Of a stretch of DNA of 48,246 nt, positions 32,352 to 39,472 are shown piece by piece; positions within the stretch are counted from its first letter, which is position 1; every line of letters begins with the position of its first letter. The notes under the pieces were generated by a model. The model did not search any database. It had not been told where the DNA came from and saw only the letters and a list, made by a program, of their open reading frames with translations. The stretch covers positions 1-48,246 of the forward strand of contig SHYY01000020.1 of NCBI GenBank assembly GCA_009692555.1, in the 5' to 3' direction. The DNA comes from Myxococcales bacterium (GTDB taxonomy: Bacteria > Myxococcota_A > Polyangia > Palsa-1104 > SHYY01). The position numbers and the translations under genes were made by a program.

Positions 32352-33479
32352 GTGACGCTGCTCGTGCTGTCGCTGCTCGCTCTCGCCGGGCAGCTTCTCT
32401 CGGCGCTGGCGGTGTGGTGGAACCACCTCCACACCCCCGACGTCGCTCTCGGAGCGCCCGTGAACGAGGCGCCGCCGCTCCTGGTGATCGTTCCGGCGCG
32501 CAACGAGGAGCACAACATCGCCGCCTGCGTCGCGTCGCTGCTGGCCTCGGACTACCCGCGCCTCCTGGTCCGCGTGGTCGACGACGGCTCGACCGATCGC
32601 ACGGTCGAGCGGGCCCGTGCCGCGGCGGCGGATGACCCGCGCTTCGACCTGCTGCCCGCTGGCGATCTGCCGCCCGGCTGGCTCGGCAAGAACCACGCCC
32701 TGTGGGTCGGCGCGCGCGCCCCCTCAGCAACGAGCGAACCACCGTGGGTCCTGTTCCTGGACGCCGATCTGCGGGTCGCTCCCACCTGCCTCGCGCGCGC
32801 GGTGGCGGCCGCGGAGCGCACCTCCGCCGACCTCTTCACCATGATGCCGCGCCTCGAGATGGTGAGCTTCTGGGAGGTGGCGGCGCAGGTGCTGATGGCG
32901 CAGCTGATCGTCGCCTGGCTGCCCGCGAAGGAGCTGAATGATCCGCGTCACCGACGGGCGGCGGCGATCGGGCCGTTCATGCTTTTCCGGCGCACGGCGT
33001 ACGAGCGGATCGGCGGCCACGAGGCGGTGCACGGCGAGGTGGTGGAGGACCTGCGCCTCGCCGAGCGCGTCAAGGGCGCCGGGCTGCGCCTCGTCTACAT
33101 GCGCGGCATCGCCGAGGCGACGGTGCGGATGTACGACTCGCTCCCGGCGATCGTCCGCGGCTGGTCGAAGAACTTCCACGTTGCGCTCGGGAGGGCCCGC
33201 TTCACCGCGCCGCTCGTCGCTGCCGGGCTCCTCTTCTTCTTCGCCGGACCGTGGCTCCTCGGGCCGATCGCCGCCGCCTCCGGGGCCTGGCCCGCAGCGA
33301 TGGTGGGCCTCGCCGCGGCCGCCGTCGCCGCGCTCGGCCGGATCGATCTCGCCAGTCGCTACGGGATCACCGCGCGCGCGCCCTGGCTCGCCCCGCTCGG
33401 CGCGGTGGTGGTGGCCTGGATCGTCCTCGCCTCGGTGCTGCGCCGCCGCATCGAGTGGAAGGGCCGCCCCGTCGCCTGA
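32352..33479 (+). CDS. GT2 membrane glycosyltransferase, HpnB/CrtQ-like
   Basis: A 375-aa protein from GTG 32352. An N-terminal TM helix precedes a GT2 catalytic domain: LLVIVPARNEEHNIAACV, VVDDGSTDRT, VLFLDADLRVAP (DxD) and VVEDLRLAERVKGAG. Three C-terminal TM helices follow (LLFFFAGPWLLGPIA, AAMVGLAAAAVAALG, LGAVVVAWIVLASVL). This layout, including PPGWLGKNHALW, matches hopanoid-associated HpnB and carotenoid CrtQ glycosyltransferases. The plausible acceptor is an isoprenoid lipid. Its stop is followed 2 bp later by the GGGAAC-type repeat region. Confidence 0.88.
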   Translation: MTLLVLSLLALAGQLLSALAVWWNHLHTPDVALGAPVNEAPPLLVIVPARNEEHNIAACVASLLASDYPRLLVRVVDDGSTDRTVERARAAAADDPRFDLLPAGDLPPGWLGKNHALWVGARAPSATSEPPWVLFLDADLRVAPTCLARAVAAAERTSADLFTMMPRLEMVSFWEVAAQVLMAQLIVAWLPAKELNDPRHRRAAAIGPFMLFRRTAYERIGGHEAVHGEVVEDLRLAERVKGAGLRLVYMRGIAEATVRMYDSLPAIVRGWSKNFHVALGRARFTAPLVAAGLLFFFAGPWLLGPIAAASGAWPAAMVGLAAAAVAALGRIDLASRYGITARAPWLAPLGAVVVAWIVLASVLRRRIEWKGRPVA

Positions 33480-33484
33480 GGCTC

Positions 33485-33563
33485 CGTTCCCGTTTCCCTC
33501 GGCTCCCGCGGAGACAACTCAGCTGACGCGGTAAAGGAAGTTAGCGTTCCCGTTTCCGTTCCC
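33485..33563 (-). repeat. GGGAAC-associated element, copy 2
   Basis: On the minus strand: GGGAAC/GGAAAC hexamers, then GCTAACTTCCTTTACCGCGTCAGC...GGGAGCCGAGGGA (33545-33495), then another hexamer pair. The core matches 7872-7923 with a few substitutions. It lies just downstream of the GT2 stop and upstream of nothing coding. Confidence 0.85.
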
Positions 33564-33615
33564 GCCGGTATCGCCCCGGCGGGATCTCTCGGGGACGGTC
33601 GGAGTCCCCTCGCTT

Positions 33616-34032
33616 TCATTTCTTCACCGGCTTCTCGACGGCGGGGGCGCACGCATCCGCCGGATCGTGGGGGTGGAGCAGGCAGGGCTTGACCCTCTTT
33701 TGCGGCTCCTTCCCCTGCGCCTGCGGCGGCTCGGGCAGGCTCGGGCGGACCATCACTCCGCCCGAGGTCACCACGTCGGAAAAATCGACGATCACCCTCT
33801 TCTTCACGCCTGCCGTCTTCGGAAACAGCCGCGCCCCGCCCGCTTGATCGGCCCCGCCCGGATTCGCTCCGCCGTTGACCGTCGCGGTCGTCCTCCCGTC
33901 GCTGGGCAGGGTGGCGTCAGCGAATGCGGGGAGCGGCGCGAAGAGCGGCGCGGCGGTGGCGAGCAGGCGCCACGCGGCGCGGAGCCGTGGGTACCCCACC
34001 CGCTGCACCGACGCAGGAGCGACCGGCCGCAC
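33616..34032 (-). CDS. Putative radical-SAM-associated precursor protein 1 (138 aa)
   Basis: Start taken at GTG 34032, which overlaps the stop of the previous gene (TAGTG) and places the conserved YP motif at residue 14 as in the paralogues; a GTG at 34050 would add six residues. The N-terminus GYPRLRAAWRLLATAAPL...AFADATLP looks like a leader or signal peptide with an AxA site. The middle has VMVRPSLPEPP, shared with precursor 2. The C-terminal motif is CLLHPHDPADAC followed by a Lys-rich tail. Last gene of the operon. Homology to known families is not recognised. Confidence 0.75.
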   Translation of the reverse strand: MRPVAPASVQRVGYPRLRAAWRLLATAAPLFAPLPAFADATLPSDGRTTATVNGGANPGGADQAGGARLFPKTAGVKKRVIVDFSDVVTSGGVMVRPSLPEPPQAQGKEPQKRVKPCLLHPHDPADACAPAVEKPVKK

Positions 34033-34466
34033 TACGCCATCCCCGCGCACAAGGCGCCTGCGAGGCAGGGCTCATCGGGGCCATGCGGGTGCAGTAGCAG
34101 GAACTTCCCGTGCTCCCGATGGCTCGTCGCTGGCGGCGCTGCCTCGGTCGCGCCCGTCCGCTCCGTCGGCGGCTCCAGGACCGGCCGCACCATCATGATC
34201 TTCCCGCGCAGCTGCGGCGGCCTGGGCGGCAGCGGGCGAGGCTTCGGCTTGCCCGGCACCTTCCCCTCCCCTTCGCTGGCCGTCACCACCACCGGTCCGC
34301 CCGACCCCGGGAGCGCGCACGGGCCTGGCCTGGGAATGCTGGTGTCGGCCACCGCGTTCGCCCCGCCGAGCGCCAGCGGCGCCACCCCGACGAGCAGCCG
34401 CCACGCCGCGCCCAGCGACGGGTAGCCGGCGACGTGAACCGGTCCGGAGCGCAGCGCGCGGGTCAT
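34032..34466 (-). CDS. Putative radical-SAM-associated precursor protein 2 (144 aa)
   Basis: ATG 34466 overlaps the TGA of the previous gene (ATGA). Conserved N-terminus GYPSLGAAWRLLVGVAPL...AVADTSIPRP, then a Lys/Pro-rich middle (PGKPKPRPLPPRPPQ, MMVRPVLEPP) and the C-terminal motif KFLLLHPHGPDEPCLAG, one of the two most complete versions. Cys also occurs at PGPCALPG and LCAGMA. It is probably exported; the His/Cys motif may be the site of modification or metal binding (inference). Confidence 0.78.
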   Translation of the reverse strand: MTRALRSGPVHVAGYPSLGAAWRLLVGVAPLALGGANAVADTSIPRPGPCALPGSGGPVVVTASEGEGKVPGKPKPRPLPPRPPQLRGKIMMVRPVLEPPTERTGATEAAPPATSHREHGKFLLLHPHGPDEPCLAGALCAGMA

Positions 34467-35170
34467 GCCTCCTCCTCCCCATCGATCGCAACCCACGGTG
34501 GGCCCGGCGGCGCGCAGGGTTCGCCCGGCTCGTGGCGATGGAGAATGATCGGCCCCCCTCCTCGTCGATCGAGCAGCGACCCGTCGGCGAGTCGGATCCG
34601 CACCGGGGCACGCGGTGGCTCGGTGCGCGACCCGAGGAGGCCATCCAGCATCGGCGGCTCCCTGGGCGGTTTTTTCGCCGCAGGCGCGGGCGGTGGCGGC
34701 GGCGGATTGATTGCCCTCCGCGGGGGAGGAGGCGCCCCCGGCGGCCGGGGCAAATTGGGCGGCGGACCGGGCGGCGGAACGACCACCAGCCTCTCGGTCG
34801 TCCCGCTCTTCGCCGTCTTCGGGGACAGTCCCCGAAGACCCAGGGGACGCTGGGGAGCCGCCTGCGGCGGGTCGTTGAGGCTCAGCGGGCAAGGTGGTGC
34901 CTTCTTCGCTGTCGGTGGCGGGCGCGGCGGATCGGGCGACGCGATGTCGCCCCCGAGGCGCGCCCAGTCCGGCTCCTCGTTCATCCCCTCCCGCGGCGGC
35001 GGCACAGCGTGATGCCCATTGTGGCCGGCCTGACCTGGCGTCGGAATCGTCGCGTCGCAAAACGCCGGTCCCGCGCTCAGCAGCGGCCCCGCACCGAGGA
35101 GGAGCCGCCACGCCGCCTCCAGCCGCGGATACCCGGGACGCCTGCCCGAGACCGGCTTGACCGCGCGCAT
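34463..35170 (-). CDS. Putative radical-SAM-associated precursor protein 3 (235 aa), carries a repeat insertion
   Basis: ATG 35170 shares one base with the stop of the previous gene (TGATG). N-terminus GYPRLEAAWRLLLGAGPLL...AFCDATIPTP, long Pro-rich middle (PPGPPPNLPRPP, PPPPPPAPAAKKPP) and C-terminal motif IILHRHEPGEPCAPPG, the most divergent of the four. A 57-bp repeat (34828-34884) is inserted in frame near residues 96-115 and encodes LSLNDPPQAAPQRPLGLRG; an adjoining mirrored half extends it. The gene is longer than its paralogues partly for this reason. Confidence 0.75.
   Translation of the reverse strand: MRAVKPVSGRRPGYPRLEAAWRLLLGAGPLLSAGPAFCDATIPTPGQAGHNGHHAVPPPREGMNEEPDWARLGGDIASPDPPRPPPTAKKAPPCPLSLNDPPQAAPQRPLGLRGLSPKTAKSGTTERLVVVPPPGPPPNLPRPPGAPPPPRRAINPPPPPPAPAAKKPPREPPMLDGLLGSRTEPPRAPVRIRLADGSLLDRRGGGPIILHRHEPGEPCAPPGPPWVAIDGEEEA
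34816..34884 (+). repeat. 57-bp element copy D with mirrored end, inside precursor 3
   Basis: GTCTTCGGGGAC-A-GTCCCCGAAGAC (34816-34839) is a perfect 12-bp palindrome whose right arm begins a 57-bp element (34828-34884) with two substitutions relative to copy A. The element is in frame with the host gene on the minus strand, whereas copy A is in frame on the plus strand. Confidence 0.9.
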
Positions 35171-35730
35171 CAGACCTCCTCCCCCGTCGGTGACACAATC
35201 GCGAAGCAGGGCTCGTCAGGCCCGTGCGGGTGCAGGATCAGCCGCGCCACGCCCGCGCGCGGCGCCGAGCGAAAGGTCGTCCCCGGCGCGTGCGGCAGGA
35301 TCACTCGCCCGATTCCGCCCGGGACCGGCGGAGGCTCCGGCTTCACCGCCCTCTTCGTCGCTGGCGGCTGCGGCGGCGGAGGAGGAGGAGGAGGCGCCGG
35401 CGGGTGCGGGTAGGCCGGCTTCCCCGCGAGCGGCGGATGCGCGTCCGGTCGATCTTTTCTCTGCCGTGGCGGCAGCGCGTCCGGGACCTTCTCCAGCGTA
35501 CAGTTCCGCCTGTCCACGTCGTTCGGCGGCAGCGCACGCGGCGCCTCGCCCTTCGGCCGGGGCGGTGTGCCCTGGGCCTGCCTGCCGTCGACGGGCGTGG
35601 GCACCGTGGCATCCGCGAAGGCGCTCGCCGAGGCAAGCAGCGGCCCCGCGCCGGCCAGGATCCGCCACGCCGCGCGCAGCGTCGGGTACCGCGTACGCAT
35701 GCCCGAAGCGGCCTGCGGCTGCCTCTTCAC
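35170..35730 (-). CDS. Putative radical-SAM-associated precursor protein 4 (186 aa)
   Basis: First of the four paralogues after the maturase. GTG 35730 overlaps the maturase TGA (GTGA) and puts the YP motif at residue 15, matching the paralogues; ATG 35700 is a later option. N-terminus RYPTLRAAWRILAGAGPLL...AFADATVPTP, middle with DVDRRNCTLEK and a PPPPPPPPQPP run, C-terminus LILHPHGPDEPCFAIVSP. The conserved ends and variable Pro-rich centre match a leader/linker/core design. Confidence 0.78.
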   Translation of the reverse strand: MKRQPQAASGMRTRYPTLRAAWRILAGAGPLLASASAFADATVPTPVDGRQAQGTPPRPKGEAPRALPPNDVDRRNCTLEKVPDALPPRQRKDRPDAHPPLAGKPAYPHPPAPPPPPPPPQPPATKRAVKPEPPPVPGGIGRVILPHAPGTTFRSAPRAGVARLILHPHGPDEPCFAIVSPTGEEV

Positions 35731-36827
35731 GCGACGTCCCGGTACGCGTACACCCGCGCCAGGAAGTAGCGGTTCTTCGCGCGCCACAGCGTGTTGCCGG
35801 CGACGTCGGCGATCCGGATCAGCATCTGCTCGTGCCAGCACTGCACGCCGCCCGCGATGCCGATCGATCCGGTCTCCGCGCGGTTGGCGCACGCGCAGAA
35901 GCTCATGCAGCGCCCCTTTACCGCGCAGCCGCCGCACTCGTCGTTGACCGGACCGGACTGCGCGTCGAGGCACATCATCCGCCCGCGATCGATCCCGCGA
36001 AAGACGTCGCCGATGCGCAGCGATGGGTCGCGATCCTCCTCGACCATCCGCTCGCACGGGTAGAGGTTTCCCGACGGTGCGACCGCCACCGCGCCGTGCC
36101 CCATCGAGCACTTGTCGTCGGCTGCGTAGCCCCCCTTGACGTGCGTGATCAGCTTGTCCTCGATCACGTTGATGTAGAGCGGCTGATCGGCCAGACTGCG
36201 CGCCACGTACAGCTCCGCCGCCTCGCCGTAGCCGCGCTCCCAGGCGGCGAGATCCTCGTCCGACCACTCCGCCGAGAAGTTCGGGTTGAGCGCGATCCGC
36301 GGCACGCCCTTCTCGGCCAGCCAGCGCACCGTCGCCCCCAGGTGGCGCACGTTCGCCGGATCCACCACCGAGATCGTCTCGAACCAGGCGTCGTGTGCGA
36401 GCAGCAGGTCGAGCCCGCGCTCCGCCTCGTCGAAGCTGGCCTTGCCGCCGCGCGTCGGCCGCGTGGCGTCGTGGGCCTCGCGGATCCCGTCGATCGACAG
36501 GCCGACGAAGAAGCCGTGGGCGGCGAGATAGGCCGCCCGCTCGTCGGTGAGCAGGGTGCCGTTGGTGGTGACGGTGAGGACCAGCTTCTTCCCGGTCGCC
36601 GCCGCGCGCGCCTCCGCCTCGGCGGTCGCTCGGACCAGGCGCCCCCACTCCAGCAGCGGCTCACCGCCGAAGAACGAGAGCTGGATCTTCGCCGCGTCGT
36701 CGGCGAACCCGAGATCGAGCGCGCGGTCCATCACCTCGAGGCTCATCGCCTTGCGGAACTTCTCGCCCGCGTAGCAGTAGGTGCAGCCGAGGTTGCAGTC
36801 GTGGGTCAGAACCAGCGAGACGTCCAT
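35727..36827 (-). CDS. Radical SAM/SPASM maturase
   Basis: A 366-aa enzyme. The N-terminus holds the [4Fe-4S] motif C11-x3-C15-x2-C18 (HDCNLGCTYCY), followed by FFGGEPLLEW (GGE motif), VTTNGTLL and GLSIDGIREAHD, all radical SAM/PqqE-type landmarks. The C-terminal SPASM region (about 235-340) has KCSMGHGAVAVAPSGNLYPC and ECGGCAVKGRCMSFCACAN plus QCWHEQ, giving enough Cys for two auxiliary clusters. It is similar to anSME and peptide-modifying SPASM enzymes. Start ATG 36827 has GGAGGG 9-10 nt upstream. It heads a five-gene coupled operon with four paralogous small proteins, its presumed substrates. Confidence 0.95.
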   Translation of the reverse strand: MDVSLVLTHDCNLGCTYCYAGEKFRKAMSLEVMDRALDLGFADDAAKIQLSFFGGEPLLEWGRLVRATAEAEARAAATGKKLVLTVTTNGTLLTDERAAYLAAHGFFVGLSIDGIREAHDATRPTRGGKASFDEAERGLDLLLAHDAWFETISVVDPANVRHLGATVRWLAEKGVPRIALNPNFSAEWSDEDLAAWERGYGEAAELYVARSLADQPLYINVIEDKLITHVKGGYAADDKCSMGHGAVAVAPSGNLYPCERMVEEDRDPSLRIGDVFRGIDRGRMMCLDAQSGPVNDECGGCAVKGRCMSFCACANRAETGSIGIAGGVQCWHEQMLIRIADVAGNTLWRAKNRYFLARVYAYRDVA

Positions 36828-36843
36828 CGGGTGTGCCCTCCGT

Positions 36844-36885
36844 ATCCTGTGGAACGCAGCCACCTTGCGTTCGATCTGACAGGAT
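36844..36885. promoter_or_regulatory. Two-tier inverted repeat upstream of the maturase operon
   Basis: Outer arms ATCCTGT (36844-36850) and ACAGGAT (36879-36885) enclose inner arms GAACGCA (36852-36858) and TGCGTTC (36866-36872). On the minus strand the structure ends 1 nt before the CGGAGGG ribosome binding site. It could be a repressor operator or an RNA hairpin controlling translation. Confidence 0.65.
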
Positions 36886-36927
36886 TCCGAGGGTACGCCG
36901 GCGCCCGCCGGGCCCTTCCTGGGACGA

Positions 36928-37707
36928 CTATTCCTGGAAGCGCTCGCGGCGCAGCGCCAGCAGCCACTCTTCGAGCTGGTCGCGGTTCTCCGGCTCGTCG
37001 GGGAGCGGCGAGCGCTGGTACGCCAGCTCCAGCACGTCGACGGCGCGGCGGGCTTCGGCGATCCAGTGGCCCCGCAGCTCGCCCTCCAGCACCACGCGCT
37101 CCCCGGCGGCTTTGGCGTCGACCAGCGCGCGCGCCTCGCCGAAGCCGAACCGGTCGAGGAGCCCGGTCACGTCGGTGATCAGCTCGCCCTCGCGCAGCAG
37201 GTGCGCCCCGGTGAGGGTGGTCCTGAGCACGTAGAGCAGCTTGGTCGTCGTCGGGGACGGTGCGTCCTCGAGATCGCGCAGCTGCCCGGAGGCAAATCCC
37301 TGGTAGTGCCGGTGCAGGCGCTTCGACAGCGCCCCGTCGACGAGCGTGCGCAGCGCCTCGTGCTCCGGTGACGAGCGCATCACCAGGGCCCCGAGCACCC
37401 GCTCGAGGTAGTTGCCGTTGCCCTGGAGGATCCCCGCCAGCACCGGGCCGATCTCGCTCGAGGTGTACTTGATCTCCAACCCGTCGAGCAGCTCGGTGCG
37501 CGCCGCGTGCAGCCTGGGCGCCGAGAAGCCGAGCAGCCGCGCGGTCGGCTCGATGTGGATCGCCTCGAGGTCGAAGCCGCTGTCGGGCGACGGAAATCCG
37601 TACGCGCGCGCCCCCGCCAGGGCGACCACCATCTGGTGGCGGAGCCGCTCCTCCTGGTCGAGGAGTCCGGTCAACATTTCCGCCTGGAGATCGATCGAAT
37701 CGGTCAT
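36928..37707 (-). CDS. COG3541 (YcgL-type) predicted nucleotidyltransferase
   Basis: A 259-aa protein. Near residue 30 it has VVALAGARAYGFPSPDSGFDLEAIHI, matching the YcgL/COG3541 version of the nucleotidyltransferase G-[GS]-x(9)-D-x-D motif (Asp residues in PDSGFDLE). IHIEPTARLLG follows. The C-terminal half is helical with LVDAKAAGERVVLEGELRG. It may transfer nucleotides to RNA or protein, or be part of a minimal toxin-like system; substrates are unknown. It is 100 bp upstream of the maturase, same strand. Confidence 0.88.
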   Translation of the reverse strand: MTDSIDLQAEMLTGLLDQEERLRHQMVVALAGARAYGFPSPDSGFDLEAIHIEPTARLLGFSAPRLHAARTELLDGLEIKYTSSEIGPVLAGILQGNGNYLERVLGALVMRSSPEHEALRTLVDGALSKRLHRHYQGFASGQLRDLEDAPSPTTTKLLYVLRTTLTGAHLLREGELITDVTGLLDRFGFGEARALVDAKAAGERVVLEGELRGHWIAEARRAVDVLELAYQRSPLPDEPENRDQLEEWLLALRRERFQE

Positions 37708-37874
37708 GGGTGCCGGCCCACCGCCACGTGTATGGGTATGACTTTACATGAAATTCGGGGCGCGCGTTGTCGAGATACCGGTGCCGCTCCACCGCTCGGC
37801 GCGAGCCGCCCGATGCCGCGGCGCAACGGCAGGAGGGCTTCTCGCGGCGCGCCTCGCGGTGTACAAGCGGCCCG

Positions 37875-38690
37875 ATGCTCATCGAGCTCGTCTGCGCCGG
37901 CATCGTCGCCCTCTACGTCGTGCTTCGCGCCCGTCGCGAGCCTGGGCCGCGGGTGCTGCTCCGTCGCCTGGCCCTGCTCGCCATCGCCGGCTGGATCGGC
38001 GAGGACAGCGTGATCCGCGCCTACCACTTCTACGAGTACAGCCCGCGCTGGAGCCTCTTCCTCGACCGCACTCCGCTCCTGATCGTGCTCATCTGGCCGG
38101 TCGTGATCCACTCGGCGTGGGAGCTCGCGCGGCAGCTCCTCGCACCCGGTCGCCGCTTCATTCCGCTCGTCGGCGGCGCGCTGGTGATCGCCGACGCGTC
38201 GCTGATCGAGCCCATCGCGGTGCAGGCGGGCCTGTGGTCCTGGAGGGAGCCGGGCCTCTTCGGCGTGCCCCCGATCGGCATCCTCGGCTGGGGCTTCTTT
38301 GCGATGGCGTGCATGGTCTGGCTCGAGTTTGGCGAGCGCGCCGGACTGGCCGAGACGGTTGTCGACCTCCTGGTCGCCCCGCTTGTCGCCCACCTCCTGC
38401 TCGTCCTCGCGTGGTGGCTCGCCCTCCGCTGGATCAGCTGCACGCTCCCCGGCTGGCCGGCGGCGCTGGTCGCATGGGCGGTCGCAGTGACGCTTGCCGC
38501 CCTCGCTCGCCGGCAGCAGGTCCAGCGCCGGGTGCGCTTCGACGACCTGCTGGCGCGCATCCCCGCCGCGCTCTTCTTCTTCGTCCTGCTCGCGCTCCAG
38601 GGCGGGGCTCTCCCGTCGCTGTGTGCCTGGTCACTCGCGTTCGCGCCGCCCTACCTCGCCCTCTGCGACTGGCCGACGAGAAGGACATGA
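37875..38690 (+). CDS. Polytopic membrane protein, CruF/carotenoid-biosynthesis-like
   Basis: A 271-aa protein with about seven hydrophobic helices from ATG 37875. The segment GWIGEDSVIRAYHFYEYSPRW followed by LLIVLIWPVVIHSAWELAR and ALVIADASLIEPIAVQAGLWSW resembles the DUF422/CruF carotenoid hydratase-like family (E-x-x-x-Y, and 'D..lEP.a...G.W.W'). Family assignment is from motif similarity alone. Its 3' end overlaps the convergent gene by 40 bp. Confidence 0.65.
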   Translation: MLIELVCAGIVALYVVLRARREPGPRVLLRRLALLAIAGWIGEDSVIRAYHFYEYSPRWSLFLDRTPLLIVLIWPVVIHSAWELARQLLAPGRRFIPLVGGALVIADASLIEPIAVQAGLWSWREPGLFGVPPIGILGWGFFAMACMVWLEFGERAGLAETVVDLLVAPLVAHLLLVLAWWLALRWISCTLPGWPAALVAWAVAVTLAALARRQQVQRRVRFDDLLARIPAALFFFVLLALQGGALPSLCAWSLAFAPPYLALCDWPTRRT

Positions 38691-39208
38691 AGCGAGCCCG
38701 CGAAGAGTGCGCAGTGGAGGTAGATTCCGGCGAGCCAGACGGGCACGCCGAGGAAGTCCGGGTGGTGGTAACGGAACGCGCCGGTCGATGAGAGAGCAGC
38801 CTCGAACAGCGTTCCACCCGCCGCTACGGCCAGCCCGTAGGGCATCATCCACGCGGGCCGCGCGTGGAGCACGCGCGCCAGCCAGAAGCCGCCGAGCACC
38901 GCCGCCACCACCAGGGGTTGGCGGTGTCCGAACGCCGTGTAGGCGTACGCGATCACAAAGCCGATCGCATCGCCGCCAAGCTCGCCCAGCGACGGGGGGC
39001 GATCGAATCCGCTGGCGAACAGCGCCCGCATCGGCGCCGCTCCCGCCACCACCGCCAGCGTCGCGAAAGCGAACAAGAGCGGCACCCACCAGGCCTGCCC
39101 CCAGCAGATCGGCCGCGCATACGACAGCACATCGAGGACGACGTGCAGGTGATCGCACACCGTGCAGATCAGTGAGCCCAACAGGGCGACCCCGAGCCAG
39201 CGCTTCAT
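38651..39208 (-). CDS. Small polytopic membrane protein (185 aa)
   Basis: ATG 39208 has GGAGG upstream. The protein has five or six hydrophobic segments: LGVALLGSLICTVCDHLHVVLDVLSY, WWVPLLFAFATLAVVAGAAP, DAIGFVIAYAYTAF, PLVVAAVLGGFWLARV and LAGIYLHCALFAGSLHVLL. The motif FRYHHPDFLGVPVWLAGIYLH faintly recalls INSIG-like proteins, but this is only a resemblance. It lies upstream of a structured 264-bp gap and overlaps the convergent membrane-protein gene. Confidence 0.65.
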   Translation of the reverse strand: MKRWLGVALLGSLICTVCDHLHVVLDVLSYARPICWGQAWWVPLLFAFATLAVVAGAAPMRALFASGFDRPPSLGELGGDAIGFVIAYAYTAFGHRQPLVVAAVLGGFWLARVLHARPAWMMPYGLAVAAGGTLFEAALSSTGAFRYHHPDFLGVPVWLAGIYLHCALFAGSLHVLLVGQSQRAR

Positions 39209-39318
39209 CTCGCCTCCTCGTGGGCAGGGTACACCGCTCGCCCGCGCCGGCGAGCGGCAACTGGCGTTGGTCAGGGCAGCGGGATGGGATGGTGGGGGCG
39301 CAGGTCGGGGAGAGAATT

Positions 39319-39406
39319 GCATCCACCGCAGAGGGCGCGTCGGGCGCGAAGGGGCCGGCGCGACGTCTCCTTTCGTGGGGCGGCCGTCGCCCTCTGCGGC
39401 GGATGC
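39319..39406. other. Long-range 19-bp inverted repeat, possible structured leader RNA
   Basis: GCATCCACCGCAGAGGGCG (39319-39337) and CGCCCTCTGCGGCGGATGC (39388-39406) pair at 18 of 19 positions around a 50-nt loop that contains CGTCG...CGACG. The region is non-coding, upstream of the membrane-protein gene at 39208 on the minus strand and downstream of the HEAT gene. Confidence 0.6.
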
Positions 39407-39456
39407 GAGGGCCCTTGAAGCGCGAGGCGCAAGGCGCTCGCGACGTTCGGGCCCAG

Positions 39457-39472
39457 GCGCACTTACGTGCGC
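39457..39472 (-). terminator. Hairpin directly after the HEAT gene
   Basis: GCGCAC-GTAA-GTGCGC (minus strand) begins at the base after the TGA at 39475-39473. A second GC-rich palindrome, CGCGAG...CTCGCG, lies at about 39421-39441. No T-run is visible, so factor-independent termination is uncertain. Confidence 0.5.
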
